This document shows positions 1 to 10,240 of a stretch of 64,000 nt of DNA, one piece after another; position 1 is the stretch's first letter; each line of letters opens with the position of its first letter. This stretch comes from Phoronis australis (lineage: Eukaryota > Phoronida > Phoronidae): the NCBI GenBank assembly GCA_002633005.1, contig NMRA01000537.1, positions 60,001-124,000 of the forward strand, given 5' to 3'. The position numbers and the translations under genes are program-made. A model generated the notes under the pieces. The model searched no databases, was not told where the DNA came from, and worked only from the letters and a program-made list of their open reading frames with translations.

Positions 1-107
1 GCCGTCTTAATAAATACGGAAACACTGCACACTGCGTCATGGAGGATGCTCCCGACGATAGAAAGTTTTGTTTTTGCAAGGACGAAATGCCAAATAGTCA
101 ACAGTGA
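1..107 (+). CDS. 3' end of a DUF229 (sulfatase-like) gene, partial
   Basis: Reading from base 3, 34 codons run to a TGA at 105-107. The peptide starts RLNKYGNTAHCV and ends FCFCKDEMPNSQQ. It is nearly the same as the C-terminus of the DUF229 protein on the opposite strand at 59642-61564 (which ends FCFCKDMMPTDQR). It is therefore the tail of a paralog whose body lies left of the window. The three cysteines near the end (one in AHCV, two in FCFC) are kept. The homology continues past the stop into non-coding DNA, so the two loci are duplicated genomic segments rather than a retrocopy. Confidence 0.9.
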   Translation, partial: RLNKYGNTAHCVMEDAPDDRKFCFCKDEMPNSQQ

Positions 108-473
108 CAAGTTCCTCCTGTCATTTTGCAAAAGTAGAACGCTCTAAAGGCATGAAATTTTGTTGCTTTTTTGTGAAATTTTCAAGCCTTGAATAGTATT
201 TAGAAAGTCAGCATTCTGTGAACATATCCTGTAACGAGACAAGGAAAGATTTGGAGAAATCTTTTGAATTTCTCCAAGGTCACTTTTGGTCAATCCAACT
301 GGTTTTGTCCACTTTCCATTTTCACTAAGGGGCTAGTCATCAATAGAATAACTCTATTCATTAAGTCACATAGTCAGGGTGATTATTGTATCCTACCAGA
401 TCATATCTAAATGGAAAGCTTGAAAACACCCAGGCTCTGTTAGCCCGTTTTCTTTTTAGAAAAATAAAATCTG

Positions 474-479
474 AATAAA
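474..479 (+). promoter_or_regulatory. candidate polyadenylation signal of the left DUF229 gene
   Basis: AATAAA lies 367 bases after the stop. The hexamer and its surroundings (CTGAATAAAAATTAG) are kept in the inverted copy at 59113-59118 on the other strand, which favours a real 3'-end signal. Inferred only; no transcript evidence. Confidence 0.4.
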
Positions 480-1567
480 AATTAGACTATATGATAACTT
501 GAAATTTGATAAAGTAATAGAGATTTTGTCAACAAAAGCCCAAGCTTTGAATTAATCATTGAAAATTAGTTTCCAGCATGGCTTATCAGATAATTATACC
601 TAAAACTGACTCACAGTAGGAGCTGTGGCTGAAAGAATGTAGATTAAATTAGTTGTGTTGACGAAATCTTGTTTAAAGGACATGTTCATGGCGTGGGGAA
701 GTCTGTGCAATTATGTGAACAGGGTTTTAATTAGATAGAAAAAATAGAACACTATGATTTTCGAAAGTTTTTTGTAAAGTAGTAAACTTATTGGGTGTTT
801 TCCAGTTTTGTAACATCTCTAGTCCCTCAGCGATTTGAGTTGTGGATCGTTGAGTAGCGACGCCTTGTGATAAAACTTGTGGGTAAAAACGGGGAACTGT
901 GGGTAATGACCAAACGTTGTTATGTCAAGTTCGTTTAATTAATCTGTTAAGCGTGTTTCTTTGTCATTTTGTGAATTGTGTACGAAATGTTTGCTTCCTG
1001 TAAGGATGTCTTATACTGCTTGCTAATAGTGAAAGTTCTCACATCGGTAGCTGCATTCCGCCCTGTTCAGCAGTCAAGGTTGAATACTTAAAAATAATAA
1101 TCAATGAAAGCCCTTTGGGATTTAAACACATGACCACGTACATTGGCTCTTGATTTGTTGACGAATGAAACAGTCGCTCAAGTCACAGACAATGAATTTT
1201 CGAATTCAAATTTTTAAGGTTGGCCACTAAAGCATTTTGGGTCACTGACTGATTTCGATGCCCTTGCTGCTAAAGGAATTAAATTCCTATCACGGTATCG
1301 AATAATGTATTAATAGTCCCGGTGTTTAATTCTTTGTAAAATACGTTTAATTTACGCTTTTAAGTAAACTTGCATTGTGTCTTATTTCATTGTAGATGTA
1401 CTGATTTCTGTTGTTATTTGTGTTATTCTTCTTAATTGTTAATATCTATATAATTTATTGTTACTCGGTGGACTTGGCTAGCCACCCAGTCATATAACAA
1501 CGTAGGATTTTATATGATTTGAAAAAATAAAAGTTTAGCTCTCTACGGGACTAAGAGGTCTGATACT

Positions 1568-1735
1568 CAGGGCTTGGAATTTTCTTTTTAAGAGAATTTC
1601 CTCTTGGTTTCTATTTCCATTTATTTGATTTTCTGTTTTCTTCAGTTTTATCATTATTTTGACTTTGTGAAAAAAAACGTTTCTTTCAGTTAGAAATATT
1701 TTTGTGTTGTAAATTTTAATTGCAAGAAACGTTCA
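1568..1735 (+). mobile_element. hAT-like MITE, CAGGGCTTG family, 3' end decayed
   Basis: It starts CAGGGCTTGGAATTTTC and follows, base for base over long stretches, the reverse complement of the intact MITE at 40122-40361: shared blocks include TATTTGATTT, TTATTTTGACTTT and AAACGTTT. The far end (TTGCAAGAAACG) has lost the expected TTGCAAGCCCTG terminus. The corresponding place in the right arm lacks it, so it inserted after the inverted duplication formed, or was lost there. Confidence 0.65.
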
Positions 1736-1784
1736 CATACTGTAACTCTATTTATTTGTCGAAAGATACATGACCTGGAAATAC

Positions 1785-2620
1785 AGGGGTGGACGCCAAA
1801 AACAAGATTTGAAAACAGCAAAAATGACCACTAGATGGTGCAAAATACTTCGACTCCATCCGAAAACAGGAAGATAGCGTCATCACACCAATAGATGCCT
1901 ATATTTAAAATTTTCTGAAAATTTGTTGAGGTCATTTGAGGATATAGAGTTAAACGTAAAAAAGTAAAATTGCCACTAGGGGGCACAGCAGTAGTCCGAT
2001 CTGTCCGAAAGTCGTCGTCATCCGTAGTCAACATCATATAAATACACTTGTTAAATTAAGTAAAGATCCTGCGAACGGTTTAGGAGATACAGCCATAGGC
2101 GCAAAAAACAAAACAGCCACTAGAAGGAGCCACAGTAGTCGAAATCATCGGAAAATCATCATCAACCGTCCTTTTTATAGTAAGCACAAACATGCCACTT
2201 TCACAATCATCCGTTGAGCGGTTTGGTTGATAGAGGGGTGGACGCAAAAAACAGACTCGAAAACAGTAAAAATGGCCACTAAGTGGCACAAACTACGTCG
2301 AATCCATTCGAAAACGGGAGGATAGCGTTATCTCACTAATAGTTGCCTACATACCAAATTTCATGAAAATCCGTTAAGGACTTTTGAAGATAGAGAGATA
2401 AACCTAAAAAATTAAAATTGCCACCAGGGAGCACACCGGTAGTTGGATCCGTTCGAAAGTTCGCTCACGCCGTCCCATCTACATGTAGGAAAGGAACACA
2501 TGTGCAAAATTTCATGAACATACCTCAATCGGTTTTGGTGATCGAGCAGCGGACGCCGGACGGACGCCGCCCGGACGGACGGACGGAGATGACGGCATAA
2601 TGCGTCCACAAATAAATATG
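1785..2620 (+). repeat. tandem repeat block, unit about 150 bp
   Basis: Five degenerate units begin near 1785, 1935, 2085, 2233 and 2385. Each carries a run like AAAAAACA or AAAAAGTAAAATTG, then CCACTAG, a GGCACA-like box and TCCGAAA. Two-unit steps of about 448 bp are the best conserved (1785 against 2233, both AGGGGTGGACGC). The block ends in GGACG simple repeats (2548-2586). A similar unit with a GGACG tail is at 57500-57690. It has no coding capacity. Confidence 0.7.
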
Positions 2621-2835
2621 TGGGCGCATAAAAACGAAATGATAACTTAGAAAACTAACAGAAGTTTAGAGATTTCAACCTGTACGTTTATGTCAAACAC
2701 AATTTGGTCATGATACAGTTGTTTTACTATGCGTGTATTTCTTTTTCGCTGAATTTTACCAAAACGTGACCCGGTTCAAGGAAGTTTGACATGAATTCAG
2801 AAATTATTTTCTGTCGGTTTTGTACTTTCTGAAAG

Positions 2836-5199
2836 TAAATAATTTCCCTGTGTTGAGAGACGGAGCATCGAACGCCATAGGATTCTAAAATCGTCGATTT
2901 TCATTCTCAGTGATGCCATTTGTTCTTTGTGCTTTTGATCCTCAACTGTTTGCGCTTCAAGTCCTGCATTTTATAAACTTAGTGAAAACCGATGATAGAG
3001 AACATTAACGAGTCAGTATTCGGGTCGTACTTTGCACTGAAAACGCATCGTTTTCCAACATTTCATGCAGAGTAGGGCCTGAGAATAACTTACAGTTTCA
3101 GGTGAAACAGCCTTCTCCATCAGAGGCATAATTTGCGAGAGCCAGGATAAGAAATAGGTACATCGTTGTCGGGGAAGTGTTGATAGACATTGGTACCATT
3201 GGTCTTGACGCATTCTTCATAGTTCTCTGTGGCTGCAATTTATGAGAAATATTTAAATTGCCGATTAAAATAATGAGTCACAGGAGTTCAATCCCACATT
3301 TAGTCGTATGCTTGATTCCTCTAAGTGTGTACATAGATTCATCAAGGTCCCGGCCGTCGCGAAGGTGGGTAACGATTTCTTAGGGACAAATAAACGTTCA
3401 CGGCAGCAATAGAAACGAACCGATATACCTGGTCCTTTTTGGTCGTGTGTATTGACGGGGGCGGATACCTGGTCCACCAAAATCCCCCAATGAATAAAAA
3501 TGTTGGCGAACAATGTCATTCTCCAATGTATATGCAGCATGCGAAGTTGGATTTATCTATAAAATGTATTAGGCCAATATCTAGTGTCTAATTAATGTGG
3601 CCGAGTGCCCGGCATAGCTGTAAGCCACCTGTTTGAATGAACTCATGCAAACTGTATCATGCCAACAATTGTTTCCGATCAGATCACCTGTAATAAACAA
3701 AATGATTAAAAAACTATTCTTAGTTTTTCGTCTTCCGATGACTTTTTAGTTGTGACAATGCACGTGCACTCCGGAAGTACAGTCAAGGCGGTGCATTTAG
3801 AACATAGACGACAACAAAATGCAATCCTGGCCTTATGTACCAGCCACGCGACTAAAACCATTGGTTCGGGTGAAACTTTTCGTCTGAAAAAAATGCAACC
3901 TTGATAAAATATAGGCGTGTCTGGCGAGGGTAAATCATCACTGAATTTGTCTGGCAGTGTTTATTCATGATACATTCTTTTTTCTATGTTGAATAAATCA
4001 GTTTCCGGCATACGCAGTTACCCCGACCTAGCTCTAGTGTTGATCTAGCTCAGTTTTTGCCCTCAACCGGCGCGAGGCCTGGTTGACGTTCCACACCACT
4101 GAAATTGCCTAGCAGTGGGTAATTTGGATACAGTGAAATGACTAGTAGGTGTCTAAGGTGTTTTCATTCAGTTCGATTACCAAACTGAAAGTTGACGGGC
4201 TAAGCAGCTTCCCCTGACGGGTGGCACACCCTGGCTGAGACCGAACCTGCCAGTGGTCATTTCCTAGCATTGGGTAAGCCTACCCATTAATCACTGTGGT
4301 ATGGGTAAGAAAATTGATTACCTTTTTATGCCGGCAAAAAACCACTGGGATCCCGGTTTACATTGAATATGCCACCCGAGTCACCGCGACGTACGACGAA
4401 AGCCCATGAAATTCGATCGCTTCCCCGAGCGAAGGCCTCCCTCGCTATTTGCCAAAATCCTCTCTAAGACATTACACGCACCCCCGCACAATTTGCATAC
4501 ACTGCACTGTCATCTTATTACCATGCCAAACTGCATACAAAGTGTTCCCGCATCCAGTCTTATCATACCGCGGGCTTGAGACGGGACGCGGCAATGAGAT
4601 AAATACATGTACGTAGCTCATTGGGATGCGGTTGTACATACGCGACACCAATCGGAATAGTCACAGACTATGAATTGTTTCCCCTGCATCTCCAAGTGAT
4701 GCTAACGAGAGCGAGGCTAGACTAGTGTAATCCAAAAATGTGATGTTTTGAACGATTCTGCGTGGGATTGTCACATTATAAGGTACGCATTTAGATCGCT
4801 GTATTCAGTTTTAATTCCGCATTTCACATGTTGAATGCTGTACAGTTAATTTGTGTGGTTTGGCTTTCGGGATTTACCATCGAATTGGGTGGGAAGTTGG
4901 CTTACGACGGTACTGTCGGAATGTCCTGGATCGGCGTCCAAAATTGAAATGAATGAGTCGGTCCAGACCAGCACCACTCACTCATCAGTTAGCAGTAGGA
5001 ATTTCAGCATCGAAAGAGAGAGAGAGTCGGTTTTGTCACTGGCAAAGTGAAACAATGGTGAACCATACATGACATAAGGTCCGTTTGTTGGCTGCACAAT
5101 CTCAGTTCCATGGCATGGCCATGGGTGAGCTGCTGAACTGCCAGCCCAGAGACAGAGAAAGAGATTCACTGAGTAGGCCAGCGTAGTGTATTACTAATG
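2836..5199. other. intergenic, no gene seen
   Basis: Only short ORFs without recognisable domains, splice-consistent exons or strong repeats. I see nothing I can name. Confidence 0.5.
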
Positions 5200-6787
5200 T
5201 AGGCAATTACATCGCCCTGGATGCCGCAGGCATACAGGGGCGATAGTATATCCCCATAAAAAGTTACGCATTTCAAAATACAGCAAATAAAATCGAATGA
5301 TCGAAGCATGCAAAAATGTAGGCAATGACCATCGCGAGTCTGTTGGCCCGAAGCAGAGGCGATGTAGAGGCTATAGGCGCTCTGTACGCCGGAAGCTTTT
5401 CGGCGAATTATGCCTCGCACCGACTAAACCATCAAAGTCACGTTGTTACAAATACCTTTTGCGCATAGAGGAACACCTTAGGAGGTTGTCGATGTGCTTA
5501 ATTCCTTCCAACTCGAACAAATACTCCCGTTATGAAACTTTTTCTTCGAGCAGTCCCTATTTCAGTTCCCAAAATCGTGAACTCTCCATTTTTATACTGC
5601 GCACACTCCAATTCATGACCTCAATCTTTAAATAGGCCAAAGGTGAGCCATTGCGGTCTCGTCAGTCAAATGTTCGTTTCCAAAATGCCGGCACCACTTA
5701 TACTTGTCTTTAATTGGCGTTACTTGAAACTGATTGTATTTCAATGAATCATTGTTTGTATTTGATAAAAACAAATGCTGTTGATATGACATTTAATAGT
5801 CTTTTTGCACATATTTGACATTTTAATGTTTAACAACACGGCAAATGCACGGCTGGTTCCCGGCAGCACGTACGCGAAGGGCGGGAACTTCAGCTTTCAA
5901 AGTTCGCCGGTAGGTCCGCAACTTCTGACCTTCGGCCTGGTTAAAAAAATGAAAAAGTTGAGTTCACGATTTTGGGAACTGAAATAGGGACTGCTCGAAG
6001 AAAAAGTTTCATAACGGGAGTATTTGTTCGAGTTGGAAGGAATTAAACACATCGACAACCTCCTAAGGTGTTCCTCTATGCGCAAAAGGTATTTGTAACA
6101 ACGTGACTTTGATGGTTTAGTCGGTGCGAGGCATAATTCGCCGAAAAGCTTCCGGCGTACAGAGCGCCTATAGCCTCTACATCGCCTCTGCTTCGGGCCA
6201 ACAGAGGCGATGGTCATTGCCTAGCAAAAATGCACACGTGGAGTTTTAATTAACACATACCTGGAATGACACTGAATACAATATAGTCAACATAACTTGA
6301 ACACATCCATGAAAATCTGTTGCAGTTCGCTTGAGTTTCTCTAACCAGGTGCCATTTTGAGGAAGTTGCGAGAAATCATGCTTGGGAATGAACAAAAGGT
6401 CCAAGGGACACATAAAAGCTCACAAATTCCACCTGATATCTTCCCATGCTATTTTGCAAATGTCACGCGCCAGGTCTCGCACTAGCCTTAGCCTAACTCA
6501 CGTGACTCAGTTGAAATATTTTGTGGTTATCGCGTGCTCTTTGAAAAAGTTAACGAAGATACTAGTATGTATAGAAGTAGAAACGACCAATGAAGAAAGT
6601 AAGCGCTTTTTTAAATGATAGTTTTAAGTGTGGAATGTATTTTTGACGAGGTGAAAACTCAAAATCGGTGGCCGGATTTGGCCTACCGCCTGTTTAAAAT
6701 ACTAGTACGTGGAACGAAATGCGTACAGAAACCGATGAGAAGTATTGTAGCCCCTAACCGGCCAATCGAGGGGCTACGTGTTGCCTA
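5200..6787. mobile_element. TIR element, TAGGCAAT ends, split by a nested foldback element
   Basis: It starts TAGGCAATTACATCGCCC (5200) and ends GTGTTGCCTA (6787). The flanks TTACTAATG (5191-5199) and CTACTAATG (6788-6796) match at 8 of 9 positions, reading as a 9-bp target-site duplication. A second copy is at 51395-52106; without the nested insert both are about 0.7 kb. No transposase frame is visible, so it is non-autonomous. The 9-bp duplication would suit a Mutator-like element, but the superfamily is inference. Confidence 0.8.
5319..6223. mobile_element. foldback element, 265-bp inverted arms, perfect 9-bp TSD
   Basis: The arms 5319-5584 and 5960-6223 are almost exact reverse complements, so the same roughly 85-residue frame appears on both strands; it is a palindrome artefact, not a gene. 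The loop is 5585-5959. The flanks GCAAAAATG at 5310-5318 and 6224-6232 are identical. The ends TAGGCAATGACCATCGC resemble those of the host element (TAGGCAATTACATCGCC), so the two are probably relatives mobilised by the same type of transposase. Near-identical arms imply recent insertion. Confidence 0.88.
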
Positions 6788-7019
6788 CTACTAATGATGC
6801 ATAGACTCGGTGCAATATTAACTTAAAGTAAAAGTTTGGGTTGGTGTGGATATAGATAAATTGCTTCTGGCTATTACACAAACTTGAAGACTTACACTCT
6901 CATTTGAGTAATGGTTTAACTTTAACCAGCATAAAACTAACCTAAAAATTGTCGTAAGTCCGTAATTCCAAATTGAATTTGTGAGAGCGGTGTAGAAAAA
7001 TCCACTCGGTGAAAGCGAG

Positions 7020-7247
7020 TATTGAATCCGGGCTGCCGCCAAGAGTGTTGACCATCCAAACTCTTGGCCGGTGGCAACCAGTGGAGTAAATGGGTCCCCC
7101 TTCAAAATGGCTACCTGGAACCAGTTTCACTGAGTAACGTGCATTGCTGTTATTCAGTGAAAACTAGATCTCGGCCATTTACTCCACTTTTATCCATTGG
7201 CCAACGATTTGGAGTGACTCCACTCTTGGTCGCACCGGGATGCAATA
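7020..7247. mobile_element. near-palindromic MITE
   Basis: Reading outward from about 7143 the two halves pair along roughly 100 bases: GTTTCACTGAGTAAC against GTTATTCAGTGAAAAC, then AGTGGAGTAAATGG against CCATTTACTCCACT, then TCTTGGCC against GGCCAACG, then CCAAGAGTG against CACTCTTGG. The inner part (AACCAGTTT, TTATTCAGTG) recalls the MITE at 36152-36262. No TSD was identified. Confidence 0.65.
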
Positions 7248-8842
7248 ACATGCATCAACGCCATCTGTTAGACAAAGTTTATTCCGACTCTTCAAATCCT
7301 CTGCTCTTTTGTCACAAGTTTATATACACGGTTCACAACAACTTACAATAAGTTGTACCCTCTGCGTCACTGCAGCGCCATGAACGTATGATGGAATGTG
7401 GTTATATGACGATGACTGACGCGTGGAATTCTGTATGTGTGCACCAGTGCACATGTCTTGATTTGGACATTTGCGGTGCACATATGGGTCAGAAATCAAC
7501 TTGTAAAGCATATAGTGAATCATTATGTTGTTGTTTTTTATGGATGCCTTGAACTCCTGCATGTGCTAAAAAACACAAACTTGTGTGGAATACATCGATT
7601 TAAGTCCTGTGGTTCCATCATCCGAAACTTACCAAGGTATCGCTCAACAACTGAAGCAGTACTCCTATTTCTCAATAGTTGGAGCAGCATTGCTATGCTG
7701 ATGCATTTCTCAATATCAACCAATCAGAATGTTTGACTGTTGTGCGTAACAAGCTTCACTTGGCAGGGGCTAGAAGAAAACTTCCTTCAATTTAACTCAA
7801 CCGGTTTAGGAGAGTAGTCAGCCAGCCAGCACTGTATGACTGAACATCACAACACAGTTAAGTCAGTTTGGGTAAATTTTTTTTTTCAATTCGCCTCACA
7901 TCTTCTTGTAGTCTTTTTTATCCTGAGACTTTCATCAACCTCGCCTGATGGTGCATAATTTTTTCTGTAATTCTGACATACCTTATCCCTTACGTCCATT
8001 TAAAAGGAAGGCGGTCTGATGCCTGCCCTTTACTTGCGGGGCCCCCGCATACCTGAGGGGAAAGGTGTCTGCACATTTTGATCCATGGGTAATTTCTTAA
8101 CCATTGGAAAATCTCCCCTGGTCATCAAACCCTCCTCCCCCCAGACACCACCAATTCCACATCTCCTGTTTTCGTGCTGGCAATCAAAGCTCGGGAAAAG
8201 TGCAAATTTTGAGATCTGTTTTGCCAATTTACTTGCATGGCTCCAAACTTGTATATTTGTGTTTATCCAGCTTTGTACCAAGACTTAGTTTTATGCGGTA
8301 CTTGGGCTATTGATTTATTTCAGGCGTAAGCCAAGTACTAGTAGTCAGCTAGTGAATGTGGGACTTGTTCTGTGAAGCCCCTTACCTCAACATCAGTTGA
8401 ATTAGATTGTAGTACATCTGACCTCAATACTCAAAATGCTTTTTAGTGCTTTCTGGCCTGAGCTCTTATTATTGTTCGTTGTATTTTTCATAATAAACAT
8501 AAAAATACAATGCTCTTTGGCAACACCTAGCTTATCTGTTTCAGAGCTCCATTAAAAAATCGAAATAATCATCATTCATTTCCTCCTTTTGCAACAAGTA
8601 TTGAATTTTACTGATTTCAAGACAATGCTCGCAAATATTTGTCATTTTGTTAATTTTTCGCTTTAATTATGAAACACCTGGGAGACAGCATAGTCTGATT
8701 TTGTCTTTGCAAAATTTGGTTTAATTAAATTGTCTTTTTGTTAACAATTCTGTGAAAAATCGTACAAAGTACAAATTATTTGTTAATTGAAGAATCATTT
8801 AAAAAATCAAACTATGGTTACCAAGTGCAGCCCATTGACATC

Positions 8843-8881
8843 CTTGAAGATCCTTGAAGATCCTTGAAGATCCTTAAAGAC
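8843..8881 (+). repeat. short tandem repeat, 11-bp unit
   Basis: Four units of ATCCTTGAAG with a spacer base, the last changed to ATCCTTAAAG. Confidence 0.8.
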
Positions 8882-10129
8882 CATTGTTTGGCTCACGTTT
8901 TTGGCTGGAAGCTTATGTTTTCTTTTTTCGTGCAAGCATTCCTAATTCCACGTCATCCAATCACGGACAGAAGGACGTTCGTTGATTGCTTCACCATAAA
9001 AATGCAATTCTGCTAAGTTGATTTATTCCAGAGTTTGCGATTTTGACGTGAAAGCTAATACATCAGATTTCCCTTCATACTCAGCCAGCCACAGTCCTTA
9101 GTTTGTTTACTCATGGAAGAATGCACTTTTTATTGACCTATTTTCCCAGTTTTTTTTTCACTTATTCTTTTCTTAGAATAATCCTTCACTTTATATACAA
9201 CGCTAGGTCAACTGGGACTTTTGAGCCTGTCGGTTAGAGTCGGTTTGTGTACGGTCTTACTCTAAATATTCACATTAACTGTATTCATTCTGTGTAGAAC
9301 ATCCCCTCCCTTTGACAGTCTGCTTTTTTGGCCTCAATGTGTACTGGTAGGCAACTCCTGTGTAATATTAGAGATCTGACAGCTGAAAACAGTCATTTAT
9401 CATTACATTTGAATGGGTGGCTGTAGAGCATTATAGAGCAAATTAATTGTTCTCTCACAAGCCTCTGGTGGGATCATGTGGCAGAAATTGAATGTATGGA
9501 GTTTCCATAATGCTCTTGGTACAAAACTGCAAATTGTGTTCTATTATACAGCCGAGTTTCACACCCAGATGCTTATCATGTTTTGTTATTGAAACTGAAA
9601 ATATTTTCCATTGTGCGCTTTTCTTTGAACGCATGAATTGTAATTTAATCAATTCTATCGAGGATTATTCAGATGGTTAACTCAGAGTTTACAAAGTAAT
9701 AATTTGTGAATTGATGGAGCAAGCATTTTCTCTACACTGTAGTACTTACCAACATCTAGTCAGCAATTAATAATTAAATTCTAATACAGGTCTAGAAATG
9801 AACATCTTTATGGATCATGGTAATTAACATAAACACGCATAATTCACTTCTGTCACCTCTGTAGCAGTAAATGTTTCTGATTAATAAACACAACTGGCTA
9901 ATAAAGTAAGGTACCGCCACCTATTTTGTGTCCTAGGTACTAGAACACATGGTGGTATTCCTTCCTCTGACCAACACATGCCTAACATCTTGGGAAATTA
10001 GTTCTCATTCCTCTTTGAAAACCAAGTTCCTCTATTCAGACTTCAGTGAATTAATCATCGTTTATGGCATGGCTGGTATGATCTGACAGCGAGATTGACA
10101 ATAAATGAAACCATCCATCTTTGTTCCAG

Positions 10130-10240
10130 GCCCAATGACGAGGCTTGGGGCAACACACAAATAGACGATGTCGTTTTCCGACAGTGATCTAGACCTTGAT
10201 GATGACGGGGTGCTTCGAGACCATCCCAAGGGCATTGTGG
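10130..10240 (+). CDS. AKNA: AKNA exon 1 (first coding exon); CDS starts at 10168
   Basis: TTGTTCCAG acceptor, 38 bases of 5' UTR, ATG at 10168, and donor G|GTAAGT after 10240 (phase 1). It codes for MSFSDSDLDLDDDGVLRD and 6 more residues. It joins the next exon as GIVG-DEMVMDEFG. The acceptor shows that at least one 5' UTR exon lies upstream. Confidence 0.85.

Larger units (their letters stand above)
1..2835. repeat. left arm of a large inverted duplication
   Basis: Bases 1 to about 1300 match the reverse complement of about 58370-59750, and 2640-2835 match 57755-57960. The match covers the DUF229 3' coding end, its 3' flank and further non-coding DNA, with many substitutions and indels, so it is old. 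The left arm is longer because it gained a hAT-like MITE (1568-1735) and a block of roughly 150-bp tandem repeats (1785-2620). Homology between about 1300 and 2640 is otherwise unclear. Confidence 0.85.
6797..10129. other. intergenic region upstream of AKNA
   Basis: It holds a foldback MITE (7020-7247) and a short tandem repeat (8843-8881). No coding exon was recognised. Non-coding 5' exons and the AKNA promoter should lie here or further left, because the first coding exon has a splice acceptor; I could not place them. Confidence 0.5.

Noticed and set aside
5297-5635. 112-codon ORF that appears again on the other strand at 5897-6217
   Set aside because: The twin frames are produced by the inverted arms of one foldback element; not a gene family.
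8843-8881. CRISPR-like short repeats
   Set aside because: Units abut without unique spacers and the DNA is animal; a plain tandem repeat.
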